From NCBI RefSeq assembly GCF_018224615.1, contig NZ_JAGTUK010000001.1:992001-1056000 (forward strand): DNA of 64,000 bases, written 5' to 3'. The stretch comes from Microbacterium paraoxydans (GTDB taxonomy: Bacteria > Actinomycetota > Actinomycetes > Actinomycetales > Microbacteriaceae). Shown one piece after another: positions 1-8,322 of the stretch (positions within the stretch are counted from its first letter, which is position 1; each line of letters opens with the position of its first letter). The position numbers and the translations under genes are program-made. A model generated the notes under the pieces. That model was not told the DNA's origin and did not search any database. It saw only the letters and a program-made list of their open reading frames with translations.

Positions 1-341
1 TCGGCCGGGAAGGGCACCTCCGGTGCGGTCAGCTCGGCGACCCCGTGCTCGGTGCCGTATGCGCGCAACTGAGACGCGACACCCTGCGGGTCGCCCTGTG
101 GGTGCGCCCAGGCCCACAGCAGCGAGCGCGGACCGGGGGCGATCGTGGCGACGAGGTGCGCACGGGTCACCAGCTGACGCGCCGGGTCGGCGTTCGCGGT
201 GAAGGTCAGCGTGCCGGCCGCGAGATCGGCGTCCCAGCGGTGCTCGCCGAGTGCATCCGCCGCCGCGGAGAGGGCGTCCTGGCGGAGCGCGGTGAACAGG
301 GCGGCACGGTCGGCGAGCGGCTGGAGGGCGGCGAAGGTCAT
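1..341 (-). CDS. DUF6882-like protein, C-terminus beyond window edge
   Basis: Reading the minus strand from an ATG at 341 gives an open frame that runs off the left end of the window, so only about 113 N-terminal residues are visible. The visible part has a short helical start, then 'GEHRWDADLAAGTLTF' and a Trp-rich 'LLWAWAHPQG' stretch. This pattern is typical, from memory, of the small actinobacterial DUF6882 family, where a beta-rich fold carries a conserved WAW motif. No catalytic residues or membrane segments are seen. The function is unknown. The start is supported by a purine-rich GGGGAGACTGGGGGC stretch just upstream. It is a neighbour of the MFS gene on the same strand (22 bases away) and may be cotranscribed with it. 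Family name is moderately sure; function is not. Confidence 0.6.
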   Translation of the reverse strand, partial: MTFAALQPLADRAALFTALRQDALSAAADALGEHRWDADLAAGTLTFTANADPARQLVTRAHLVATIAPGPRSLLWAWAHPQGDPQGVASQLRAYGTEHGVAELTAPEVPFPA

Positions 342-363
342 GCCCCCAGTCTCCCCGGGATTG

Positions 364-1611
364 CTATGAATCCGCCAGTTCCGCGTGCGCCGGGGCGACC
401 GCCGACGCGGGCCGTCCCATCCGCCAGACGCTCGGCACCGCGAGAGTCGCGAGAGCGATCACCGCGTACAGCACCCCCGACGTGACCAGCACGGTGGAGG
501 GGTCGGCATGCGAGATCAGCCAGCCGTACACGAGCGTGCCGACCGGCATCACCACGAAGCTGCCGAGCATGTCGTAGCTGGCGACCCGCGACAGCTTCTC
601 GCCCGGCACGTTCTCCATCATCGCGAGGTTCCACCCGGTGGCGAACACCTCGGCACCCGCACCGGCGAGGAACGCGGCCATCGCCAGCAGCACCACCCCG
701 GGATGCACGCCGAGCACCGTGAGCGGGATCGCGAACGCGGCCATGCCGATCATCCCGTACCGCAGCGGGCGGCGCAGCGGCACCCACATCAGCAGCAGCG
801 TCATCAGCAGCACGCCGACGCCCTCGGCGCTGAGCACCCAGCCCCACCCGGTGATGCCGAGCCGGTCGTCGTTCTTGGCGATGTACGGCCCCACCACACC
901 CCACGCACCCACGTGGATCGCGTTCATGACCATGAAGGCCAGCACGATCGTCCACAGCCAGCTGCGGCTCCAGAACTCGTGCCACCCCACCCGCAGGTCG
1001 TGGAACATCGTGGTGCCGCCCGCCGGGGCCGGAGGGGGGAGCTTCACGAGCGCGAGCACCGGGATCGCGATCAGCCAGCCGGCGGCCTGCACCACCATGG
1101 CCCAGGCGGGACCAGCGGCCGCCACCACGATGCCCGCGATCACGGGCCCGCCGATCGTGACGGCCGAGCGCACGAACGACAGCATCGCGTTGGCCTGCTG
1201 CAGATGCTCCGGCGTGGTCAGCTGCGGGATGATGCCCTGCATCGCCGGGAGCACGAACGCCGTGGAGGCGCCGTTCAGCACCGACAGGATCGCCAGCAGG
1301 GGGACGGTCGCCGTGCCCGTGAACAGCAGGGCCGCCATCGCCCCGACCGTGAGGATGTCGACCACGTAGCAGGACTGGATGATGAGCGCGCGCGGCAGCC
1401 GGTCGGCGATGACCCCGCCGAACAGCACGAACACGATGTTGCTGATCGTGAACGCGGCCAGCACCACGGACAGCGACCGGGCGTCGTTGTCGATCTCCAG
1501 CACCGCGAACGCGAGCGCGATCGACGACATCGACCCCGTGATCATCGTGATGGCGCGCGCGAGGAAGAACCAGCGGAAGTTGCGGTCCTGCATCGCGGCG
1601 AGTGTGCGCAC
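364..1611 (-). CDS. MFS exporter (MFS_3/EntS-like)
   Basis: A 415-residue polytopic membrane protein with about 12 hydrophobic helices. It carries the MFS motif A in the loop between helices 2 and 3 ('GGVIADRLPRALII', residues about 64-77) and begins 'MRTLAAMQDRNFRWFFLARAI', the usual opening of the MFS_3 / transmembrane secretion effector group that includes the siderophore exporter EntS. It is therefore probably a proton-driven drug or metabolite exporter of the cytoplasmic membrane. It lies 80 bases downstream of hpaI on the same strand, so it could be read through from the hpa operon, but nothing in its sequence links it to aromatic acids. The substrate cannot be predicted. The length is normal for the family. 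Confidence 0.8.
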   Translation of the reverse strand: MRTLAAMQDRNFRWFFLARAITMITGSMSSIALAFAVLEIDNDARSLSVVLAAFTISNIVFVLFGGVIADRLPRALIIQSCYVVDILTVGAMAALLFTGTATVPLLAILSVLNGASTAFVLPAMQGIIPQLTTPEHLQQANAMLSFVRSAVTIGGPVIAGIVVAAAGPAWAMVVQAAGWLIAIPVLALVKLPPPAPAGGTTMFHDLRVGWHEFWSRSWLWTIVLAFMVMNAIHVGAWGVVGPYIAKNDDRLGITGWGWVLSAEGVGVLLMTLLLMWVPLRRPLRYGMIGMAAFAIPLTVLGVHPGVVLLAMAAFLAGAGAEVFATGWNLAMMENVPGEKLSRVASYDMLGSFVVMPVGTLVYGWLISHADPSTVLVTSGVLYAVIALATLAVPSVWRMGRPASAVAPAHAELADS

Positions 1612-1691
1612 CGGCTCATCCTTCCCGGCCGCATCGCATCACGCAAACGGCTCCCGCGCGGCCGCACCGGCGACCGGGTCGGGTTCCGGGC

Positions 1692-2492
1692 TCAGTAGCT
1701 GGCGCGACCGGCGCCGTCCGTGCCGATGAACCGCGTGGCGAGCGCCTCGGAGGCACGGGCCAGGAGCGCCACGTCCGCTCCGACCGCGACGAAGTCGGCA
1801 CCTGCTGCGAGGTAGGCGTCCGCGGCGGCGGGGTCGAACGCGTTCACGCCCACCGGCGTGCCCGTACCGTGCACGGCCGCGAACACCGACTCCACCGCGC
1901 CGACCACGTCGGGGTGCGTCTGCTGACCCAGCAGTCCCATCGACGCGGACAGGTCGGACGGGCCGACGAACACCGCATCCACGCCGTCGACCGCCGCGAT
2001 CTCGGCCGCGGCCTCCACGCCGGCGGTCGTCTCGATCTGCACCGTGAGCGAGGTGTGCTCCGCGGACTCCTGCAGGTAGCGGTCGACGCGGTTCCATCGG
2101 GCGCTGCGGGCCAGGGCGCTGCCCACACCGCGCACGCCCTCCGGCGGGTAGCGCGTCGCGGCGACCGCGGCCCTCGCCTCCTCGACGGACGACACCATCG
2201 GCACGATGAGGTTCTGGGCGCCGAGGTCGAGGATCTGCTTGATGGCGACCTGGTCGTTGAACGGCGCCCGCACGAGCGGGGTCACCGGGTACGCCGCGAC
2301 CGCCTGGAGCTGCACCTGCACCGACTCCAGGGTGTTGGCGGAGTGCTCCATGTCGATCAGCAGCCAGTCCAGCCCCGAGCCCGCGGCGACCTCGGCCAGC
2401 AGCGGACTGCCGGAGCACACCCACATGCCGACGAACGGCCGGTCGGCGGCGGCGAGCTGCGCACGGAAGGACGGGGCTAGACGAAGCGGCAT
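1692..2492 (-). CDS. hpaI: HpaI: 4-hydroxy-2-oxoheptanedioate aldolase
   Basis: A 266-residue class II (metal-dependent) aldolase of the HpcH/HpaI family. It makes the last cut of homoprotocatechuate breakdown, splitting 4-hydroxy-2-oxoheptane-1,7-dioate into pyruvate and succinic semialdehyde. The four active-site positions known in E. coli HpaI (His45, Arg70, Glu149, Asp175) are all present here with a constant shift of five: His50, Arg75, Glu154 (metal) and Asp180 (metal, in 'VGPSDLSASMG'). The start at 2492 gives a 16-base overlap with the end of hpaH, which implies translational coupling. It is the last hpa gene of the operon that begins at 8169. A related 2-keto-3-deoxy-sugar-acid aldolase is possible on sequence alone, but the neighbours make HpaI by far the best choice. 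Confidence 0.93.
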   Translation of the reverse strand: MPLRLAPSFRAQLAAADRPFVGMWVCSGSPLLAEVAAGSGLDWLLIDMEHSANTLESVQVQLQAVAAYPVTPLVRAPFNDQVAIKQILDLGAQNLIVPMVSSVEEARAAVAATRYPPEGVRGVGSALARSARWNRVDRYLQESAEHTSLTVQIETTAGVEAAAEIAAVDGVDAVFVGPSDLSASMGLLGQQTHPDVVGAVESVFAAVHGTGTPVGVNAFDPAAADAYLAAGADFVAVGADVALLARASEALATRFIGTDGAGRASY

Positions 2493-3262
2493 GTGATGGT
2501 TCCCATCGGTCCGTAGTCGCACAGCACCTCGTCGCCGCGCGACACCCACATCGGGCGTGTGAACGATCCTGCCAGGATGATCTCGCCCGCCTCCAGGCGC
2601 GCGCCGTGCTGATGGAACTTGTTCGCCAGCCACGCGACCCCGGTGGCGGGATGGCCCAGCACGCCGGCGGCGACCCCGGTCTCCTCGATCTCGCCGTTGC
2701 GCGACAGCACACCGGGGACCCACCGCAGGTCGATCTCGTCCGGACGCTTGCGCACCGTGCCCAGCACCATCGCGCCGTACGCGGCGTTGTCGCTGATCGT
2801 GTCGACGATCGTGCGGCCCTCCAGCTCGATGTGCGAGTTGAGCACCTCCAGCGCCGGCACCGCGTAGTCGATCGCCGCCAGGGCGTCCTCCAGCGTGCAG
2901 TCCGGACCCTCGAGCGGCTCCTTGAGCACGAACGCCAGCTCCACCTCGATGCGCACGTTCGAGAAGTGGTCGGTCGGGATCTCTGCGCCGGACTCGTACA
3001 CCGTGTCGTCGAACATGACGCCGTAGTCGGGCTCGGTGATGCCCGTCGCCTGCTGCATGGCCTTCGACGTCAGCCCGATCTTGCGCCCGACGAGGGTGCG
3101 GCCGGCTGCGACCTGCGAGTCCCGCCACACCCCCTGGATCGCGTACGAGTCCTCCACGGTCGCCTCGGGGTAGCGCGCGGTGATGCGCGGGATCACGCCG
3201 TGCGTGCGGTCGGCCTCCGCGAGCTCCGCGGCGATCTGCGCGATCGTCTCCTCAGACAGCAT
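2477..3262 (-). CDS. hpaH: HpaH: 2-oxohept-4-ene-1,7-dioate hydratase
   Basis: A 261-residue member of the 2-hydroxypentadienoate hydratase / FAH-like family. It adds water to 2-oxohept-4-ene-1,7-dioate to give the aldolase substrate of HpaI. The metal-binding acidic residues fall at exactly the numbers known in E. coli HpcG (E106, E108, E139): '[10 protein letters not shown]' supplies Glu106 and Glu108, and 'VPALEV' supplies Glu139. Length is the family norm. The ATG at 3262 follows a GGGGGAAC stretch that can serve as a ribosome site and leaves 9 bases after the hpaD stop. The last 16 bases overlap hpaI. A catechol-pathway MhpD-like hydratase has the same fold, but the location between hpaD and hpaI settles the role. 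Confidence 0.93.
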   Translation of the reverse strand: MLSEETIAQIAAELAEADRTHGVIPRITARYPEATVEDSYAIQGVWRDSQVAAGRTLVGRKIGLTSKAMQQATGITEPDYGVMFDDTVYESGAEIPTDHFSNVRIEVELAFVLKEPLEGPDCTLEDALAAIDYAVPALEVLNSHIELEGRTIVDTISDNAAYGAMVLGTVRKRPDEIDLRWVPGVLSRNGEIEETGVAAGVLGHPATGVAWLANKFHQHGARLEAGEIILAGSFTRPMWVSRGDEVLCDYGPMGTITCRFV

Positions 3263-3271
3263 GCGTTCCCC

Positions 3272-4438
3272 CTAGAGCTGGTGACCTAGCTTGTATTCGC
3301 CCTGCTTCCACTCCGGCATGGAGCCCTCGCCCTCGTCCTGACGGGTGTAGGAGAAGCCGTCGGCGCCGATCGTCACGGCCATCTCGCTGGAGTCGGTGCG
3401 GGCGACCACGGGCTGCGGGTTGCCGTCGAGGTCGAGCACGAGCGACGCATCGGTGTACCACGACGGAACCACCGGCGTGCCCCACCAGTCGCGGCGCTGG
3501 TTGTCGTGCACGTCCCACGTGACGACCGGGTTGTCGGGGTCGCCCGTGTAGTAGTCCTGCGTGTAGATCTCGACGCGGTGGCCGTCGGGGTCGCGCAGGT
3601 AGAGGTAGAACGCGTTCGAGACGCCGTGGCGGCCGGGGCCGCGCTCGATCGCGTCGGAGCGGCGCAGCGCACCGAGCTTGTCGCAGATCGCGAGGATGTT
3701 GTGCTTCTCGTGCGTGGCGAACGCGACGTGGTGCATGCGGGGGCCGTCGCCCCCGGTCGCGGCGGTGTCGTGCACGGTGGGCTTGCGCCGCATCCACGCC
3801 GCGTACACGGTGCCCTCGTCGTCCTGGATGTCCTCGGTCACGCGGAACCCGAGGTCCTGGTAGTGGCGCACCGCGCGCGGCACGTCGGGCGTCACCTGGT
3901 TGAAGTGGTCGAGGCGCACCAGCTCGCCGGGGGTGTGCAGGTCGTAGCGCCACGACAGCCGCTCGACATGCTCCGTGGCGTAGAAGAACTCGTACGGGAA
4001 GCCGAGCGGGTCGACCACGCGCACGGAGTCGCCGATGCCCTTCACGAAGCCGTTCTCGTTGCGGCGCACGTCGCAGCCCAGCTCGGTGTAGAACTCCACG
4101 GCGCGGTCGAGGTCCTCCGTCGAGCGGACGCGGTAGGAGAACGCGGCGACCGCGGCCACCGGACCCTTGCGCAGCACGAGGTTGTGGTGGATGAACTCCT
4201 CGGTCGAGCGCAGGTAGATCGCCTCGTCGTCCTCCTCCGTGACGTACAGCCCGAGGATGTCGACGTAGAACTGCCGGGAGGCGGCCAGGTCGGTCACCAC
4301 GAGCTCCATGTAGGCGCAGCGCAGGATGTCCGGCGGGGTGCTCTTCGGCGTCGCGACGGGGTTGTCGGTCTGGATCGGCGCCTCCTGGCTCACGTAGTAG
4401 CCCGAGGAGGTGAGGGTCTTGGCGGTCATGTCGGTCAT
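3272..4438 (-). CDS. hpaD: HpaD: 3,4-dihydroxyphenylacetate 2,3-dioxygenase
   Basis: A 388-residue type I extradiol (VOC-fold) dioxygenase that opens homoprotocatechuate to 5-carboxymethyl-2-hydroxymuconate semialdehyde. It resembles the actinobacterial enzymes HPCD of Brevibacterium (Fe) and MndD of Arthrobacter (Mn). The metal ligands of that family, His155, His214 and Glu267, appear with identical spacing as His178, His237 and Glu290. The second-sphere residues His200, His248 and Tyr257 appear as His223, His271 and Tyr280. The constant shift of 23 means the N-terminus is about 23 residues longer, so translation might really begin further in. The metal (Fe or Mn) cannot be told from sequence. 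Two VOC modules are visible (about 40-160 and 172-300), followed by a C-terminal tail. The gene sits 28 bases after hpaE. Confidence 0.95.
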   Translation of the reverse strand: MTDMTAKTLTSSGYYVSQEAPIQTDNPVATPKSTPPDILRCAYMELVVTDLAASRQFYVDILGLYVTEEDDEAIYLRSTEEFIHHNLVLRKGPVAAVAAFSYRVRSTEDLDRAVEFYTELGCDVRRNENGFVKGIGDSVRVVDPLGFPYEFFYATEHVERLSWRYDLHTPGELVRLDHFNQVTPDVPRAVRHYQDLGFRVTEDIQDDEGTVYAAWMRRKPTVHDTAATGGDGPRMHHVAFATHEKHNILAICDKLGALRRSDAIERGPGRHGVSNAFYLYLRDPDGHRVEIYTQDYYTGDPDNPVVTWDVHDNQRRDWWGTPVVPSWYTDASLVLDLDGNPQPVVARTDSSEMAVTIGADGFSYTRQDEGEGSMPEWKQGEYKLGHQL

Positions 4439-4466
4439 GTCAGCGTCCTTGCTCGTGTGCGGCGGG

Positions 4467-5963
4467 TCAGTTCTTGCCGAACGTGGGGTTGTGGGCAGGG
4501 CCCAGCGTGATGTGCACGCTCTGCTGGTCGGTGTAGAAGTCGATCGAGCGGTAGCCGCCCTCGTGCCCGAGGCCGGACGCCTTCACGCCGCCGAACGGGG
4601 TGCGCAGGTCTCGCACGTTGTTGCTGTTCAGCCACACCATGCCGGCCTCGACCGACTGCGCGAAGTTGTGCGCACGCTTGAGGTCGTTGGTCCAGATGTA
4701 GGCCGCGAGACCGTACTTGGTGTTGTTGGCGAGCGACAGCGCCTCCTCGTCGGAGTCGAACGGCGTGATCGCGACGACCGGCCCGAAGATCTCCTCCTGG
4801 AAGATGCGGGCGTCGGGGGAGACGTCGGCGAACACGGTCGGTGCGACGAAGTTGCCCTCCTCGAAGCCCTCGGGGCGACCGCCACCGGCTACCAGGCGCC
4901 CCTCGGTCTTGCCGATCTCCACGTACGACATGACCTTGTCGTAGTGCTCGGGGTGCACCAGGGCGCCGACCTCGGTCTCGGGGTCGTGCGGGTAGCCCAC
5001 CTTCACGCGCTTCGCCTGGGCGGCGTAACGCTCGACGAACTCGTCGTAGATCGAGCGCTCGACCAGGATGCGCGAACCCGCCGTGCAGCGCTCGCCGTTG
5101 AGGGAGAACACTCCGAAGATGGTCGCGTCGACCGCAGCCTCCAGGTCGGCGTCGGCGAACACGACCGCGGGCGACTTGCCGCCGAGCTCCATCGACAGGC
5201 CCTTCAGGAAGGGGGCGGCGTTGCCGAAGATGATCTGACCCGTGCGGCTCTCGCCGGTGAAGGAGATGAGCGGGACGTCGGGGTGCTTCACGAGCGCGTC
5301 GCCGGCATCCTCGCCGAGTCCGTTCACGAGGTTGAACACGCCGGCAGGAAGCCCGGCCTCCTCGAAGATGCCCGCCCACAGCGACGCGGACAGCGGGGTG
5401 AACTCGGCCGGCTTCAGCACGACCGTGTTGCCGGTCGCGAGCGCGGGGCCGAGCTTCCACGACTCGAGCATGAACGGCGTGTTCCACGGCGTGATGAGAC
5501 CGGCGACGCCGATCGGCTTGCGGTTGACGTAGTTCATCTGGCGACCGGGCACCTTGAACGCGTCGTCGGCCTGCGCCACGATCAGGTCGGCGAAGAAGCG
5601 GAAGTTCTCGGCCGCGCGGCGGGCCTGGCCCAGCGCCTGCGTGATCGGCAGACCGGAGTCGTACGACTCGAGCTCGGCGAGGCGGGCGTCGCGGGACTCG
5701 ACGATGTCGGCGATCCGGTGCAGCACGCGCGAGCGCTCGCGCGGCAGCATGCGCGGCCAGGGGCCCTCGTCGAACGCGCGCTTGGCAGCGGCGACGGCCC
5801 GGTCGATGTCGGCCTTCTTCCCGGCGGCGGCGGTCGTGTAGGTCTGGTTGGTCACCGGGTCGAGCACGTCGAACGTGTCGCCGTCGACCGAGTCGACGAA
5901 CGCGCCGTCGATGTAGTGCTGGATGTGGTCGGGGAGGTCTGCGGGGATACGGGAGTCGGTCAT
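4467..5963 (-). CDS. hpaE: HpaE: CHMS dehydrogenase
   Basis: A 498-residue NAD-dependent aldehyde dehydrogenase that oxidises 5-carboxymethyl-2-hydroxymuconate semialdehyde (the HpaD product) to the dicarboxylate. All ALDH landmarks are present: oxyanion-hole Asn161 in 'TPWN', the Rossmann 'FTGES' motif, general base Glu259 in 'MELGGKSP', and nucleophile Cys293 in 'GERCTAG'. The start at 5963 is chosen because the ribosome site GAAGGAGAAG lies a few bases upstream and because the ATG overlaps the gntR stop as ATGA. A longer in-frame extension to 6221 has no homology and is the antisense-like read-through of gntR. Assignment to HpaE rather than another ALDH rests on its position directly before hpaD. 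Confidence 0.93.
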   Translation of the reverse strand: MTDSRIPADLPDHIQHYIDGAFVDSVDGDTFDVLDPVTNQTYTTAAAGKKADIDRAVAAAKRAFDEGPWPRMLPRERSRVLHRIADIVESRDARLAELESYDSGLPITQALGQARRAAENFRFFADLIVAQADDAFKVPGRQMNYVNRKPIGVAGLITPWNTPFMLESWKLGPALATGNTVVLKPAEFTPLSASLWAGIFEEAGLPAGVFNLVNGLGEDAGDALVKHPDVPLISFTGESRTGQIIFGNAAPFLKGLSMELGGKSPAVVFADADLEAAVDATIFGVFSLNGERCTAGSRILVERSIYDEFVERYAAQAKRVKVGYPHDPETEVGALVHPEHYDKVMSYVEIGKTEGRLVAGGGRPEGFEEGNFVAPTVFADVSPDARIFQEEIFGPVVAITPFDSDEEALSLANNTKYGLAAYIWTNDLKRAHNFAQSVEAGMVWLNSNNVRDLRTPFGGVKASGLGHEGGYRSIDFYTDQQSVHITLGPAHNPTFGKN

Positions 5964-6646
5964 GAGGCTTCTCCTTCGGCGTGAGCGGAACGGGTGTGCA
6001 GGGCATCGAGGAACGCGTCCCTCGTGCGCCAACGGTGGTTGCGGGCGGCGAGCTCGATCTCCAGCGGCTCGGCGCCGTCGCGGATCAGCTCGAGGATCTG
6101 GGTGTGCTCGTCCACGGAGTGGTGCGCGCGGCCGGGCACGTACGCGAACGTGGAGTCGCGGATGCCGGACAGCCGCGCCCAGCCGCGGTGCACGAGGTCG
6201 AGCAGGTGCGGGTTGGGGCACGGCTCGAACAGCACGGAGTGGAACCGGCGGTTGAGCTCGGTGAAGGTGTGCGGGTCGAAGTGGTCGAGCAGTCTGGCCA
6301 TGCGCTCGTTGACCTCGGCCGCCTCCGCCAGCGCGTCCGCGTCGAGCAGGGGAGCGGACAGCGCGGTCGCGGCACCCTCGACCAGTCCGAGCGTCTGCAT
6401 GGTGTGGGCGTACTCGCCCTCGTCGACCAGGGTCACGCGGGCGCCCACGTTGCGCTCGAACGTGACGAGACCCTCGGCCTCCAGGCGCCGGATGGCCTCG
6501 CGCACCGGCACCACGCTCATGCCCAGCTCCTCGGCGATGGGGCCGAGCACCAGCCGGTAGCCGGGGCCGTAGGTGTGCGCGGAGATGCGCGAGCGGATCC
6601 AGGCGTACGCCTGCTCGGACTTGCTGGCGCTCTCGACCGTGCTCAT
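5960..6646 (-). CDS. GntR-family (FCD) regulator inside hpa operon
   Basis: A 228-residue transcription factor. The N-terminal winged helix (about residues 8-75) has the GntR signature 'PIAEELGMSVVPVREAIRRL'. The C-terminal all-helical FCD domain carries likely metal-ligand positions in 'NRRFHSVLF' (His) and 'DEHTQILELI' (His), so the effector is probably a carboxylic acid, perhaps a pathway intermediate. Both ends overlap neighbours by ATGA (with the hpaG fusion upstream and hpaE downstream), so the regulator is made with the enzymes and could autoregulate. Its likely operator is the AT-rich patch between the hpaG fusion and the MHS transporter gene near 8222-8244. FCD proteins are usually repressors released by their ligand; that is family knowledge, not shown here. 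Confidence 0.88.
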   Translation of the reverse strand: MSTVESASKSEQAYAWIRSRISAHTYGPGYRLVLGPIAEELGMSVVPVREAIRRLEAEGLVTFERNVGARVTLVDEGEYAHTMQTLGLVEGAATALSAPLLDADALAEAAEVNERMARLLDHFDPHTFTELNRRFHSVLFEPCPNPHLLDLVHRGWARLSGIRDSTFAYVPGRAHHSVDEHTQILELIRDGAEPLEIELAARNHRWRTRDAFLDALHTRSAHAEGEAS

Positions 6647-8169
6647 CGCGCGCTCCGGTCGGCGTCGGCGTCCGTCGTCTCGTCGCTGCGCTCCTCGCTC
6701 AGGAACCGAGGCGCGGGGCGTGTCGCGGCCTCGTAGCGGGCGCGCCACTCGGCGTTCATCGGGAAGAGGCCGTCGACGGGGTGGCCGGCGGCGACCTGCT
6801 CCGCGATCCAGGCGTCTTCGATCTCCTGCGCGATCGCGTCGGCGGCGACCTCGGCGGCCAGGGCGGGCGGGATGACGATCACGCCGTCGCCGTCGCCCAC
6901 GATGATGTCGCCGGGCTGCACGGTTGCGCCGCCGCACGAGATCGTGACGTCGACGTCCCACGGCACGTGCTTGCGGCCGAGCACGGAGGGGTGCGCGCCC
7001 TGCGAGAACACGGGCAGCCCGATCTCGGCGACCGCGTCGAAGTCGCGCACGCCTCCGTCGGTGACGACGCCCGCGGCTCCGCGGTGCTGCGCCCGCAGCG
7101 CGAGGATGTCGCCGAGCGTGCCCGTCGTCGCGTCGCCGCGGGCCTCGATCACGATGACCTCGCCCTCCTCGACCGCGTCGAACGCGCGCTTCTGGGCGTT
7201 GTAGCCGCCGCCGTGCGTGCGGAACAGGTCTTCGCGGAACGGCACGAAGCGCAGCGTCTTGGCCGTGCCGACGATCTTGGTGCCGGGGAGATTCGCGGCG
7301 ACGCCGTCGATGAAGCACGAGTGGTGGCCGCGCTTGCGCAGCTGGGCCGAGAGTCCCGCGGTGGGGGCCTCCAGGAGCTGTGCGCGCAGCTCGGGGGTCA
7401 GCGTCGGGGCCGACTCCTGCGGCGGGAGTCCCGCCTCCTCGCGCGAGCCCCAGGCCTCGGTGCGCTGCAGGTCGTCCACGGCGGGCAGCGAGCCCAGGTC
7501 GCCGTCGAACGGGACGTCGCCCTGGGTCACGGTGGTCACCAGGCGGCCCGAGCTCGGAGCGCCGGGGGCGTCCGGCGCGTCGACCTCGACCTCGACCACG
7601 TCGCCCGGCACGATCACGGACGAGCCGGCCGGGGTGCCCGTGAGGATCACGTCGCCGGGCTCGAGCGTGAAGTGCTGCGACAGGTCGGCGACGAGCTGTG
7701 CGAGCGGGAAGAGGAGCCCCGCGGTGGTGTCGTCCTGGCGCAGCTCGCCGTTGACCCACGTGCGCACCCGGAGGGCGGCGGGGTCGACCGTGCGCGCGTC
7801 GATGAGCTCGGGGCCGAGCGGGGTGTAGCCGTCGCCGCCCTTCGAGCGCACGTTCGAGCCCTTGTCGTTGGCGCGCAGGTCGTACAGGCCGAGATCGTTC
7901 GAGGCGGTCACCCAGCCCACGTGGTCCCAGGCGTCGGCGAGGGAGACGCGGCGCGCGGCCGTGCCGATCACGAGCGCGATCTCGCCCTCGAACGCCAGCA
8001 GTTCGGTGCCGGCCGGACGCTCGACCGTGCCGCCGGAGACGCCGACGGAGCTCGCCGGCTTGAAGAAGTAGGAGGGGGCGGCGGGGCGGCGGCCGCGCTG
8101 GTCGGCGCGCGAGACGTAGCTCAGGTGGATCGCGATGATCTTGCCGGGGCGGGTGATGGGATCCGTCAC
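6643..8169 (-). CDS. hpaG: HpaG-type FAH domain fused to RraA-like domain
   Basis: A 508-residue two-domain enzyme and the first gene of the hpa operon. Residues about 1-230 are a fumarylacetoacetate-hydrolase (FAH) domain with the 'FEGEIALVIG' acidic motif and 'LTGTPAG' turn. Residues about 270-485 are an RraA/HMG-aldolase-like domain, with 'HGGGYNAQKRA', 'GGVRDFD' (the Mg-binding Arg-Asp of this fold) and 'GDGDGVIVIP'. E. coli HpaG is instead a duplication of two FAH domains that decarboxylates 5-oxopent-3-ene-1,2,5-tricarboxylate and isomerises the product. Here the RraA-like half may do one step, as RraA relatives include oxaloacetate decarboxylases. The GTG start at 8169 is chosen for its strong GAGGAGG site eight bases before it; an ATG at 8235 lacks one. 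The division of labour is inferred. Confidence 0.82.
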   Translation of the reverse strand: MTDPITRPGKIIAIHLSYVSRADQRGRRPAAPSYFFKPASSVGVSGGTVERPAGTELLAFEGEIALVIGTAARRVSLADAWDHVGWVTASNDLGLYDLRANDKGSNVRSKGGDGYTPLGPELIDARTVDPAALRVRTWVNGELRQDDTTAGLLFPLAQLVADLSQHFTLEPGDVILTGTPAGSSVIVPGDVVEVEVDAPDAPGAPSSGRLVTTVTQGDVPFDGDLGSLPAVDDLQRTEAWGSREEAGLPPQESAPTLTPELRAQLLEAPTAGLSAQLRKRGHHSCFIDGVAANLPGTKIVGTAKTLRFVPFREDLFRTHGGGYNAQKRAFDAVEEGEVIVIEARGDATTGTLGDILALRAQHRGAAGVVTDGGVRDFDAVAEIGLPVFSQGAHPSVLGRKHVPWDVDVTISCGGATVQPGDIIVGDGDGVIVIPPALAAEVAADAIAQEIEDAWIAEQVAAGHPVDGLFPMNAEWRARYEAATRPAPRFLSEERSDETTDADADRSAR

Positions 8170-8212
8170 GGGGGCGCCTCCTCGCGCTGGTGTGCAGGTG
8201 ATGCAGAACGCG

Positions 8213-8260
8213 TTGTGCGTCGTATTCGAAATCATATATCATCGTGTCACCCCTCGGCAA
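8213..8260. promoter_or_regulatory. Overlapping divergent promoters, hpa operon and MHS transporter
   Basis: This is the only AT-rich patch (8222-8244) in the 153-base gap between hpaG and the transporter. For the rightward gene, TTGTGC (8213-8218) and TATCAT (8237-8242) are 18 bases apart. For the leftward operon, TTGCCG (complement of 8255-8260) and TATGAT (complement of 8231-8236) are also 18 apart. The two -10 regions nearly coincide, so one GntR-type repressor bound here could silence both directions. No clean palindrome is seen. Promoter calls by eye in actinobacteria are weak. Confidence 0.4.
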
Positions 8261-8322
8261 GCACATCGGATTCACGTCCGCGCACGCCGTGACAATGCGG
8301 TCACAAGCAAAGGAGACACCCC

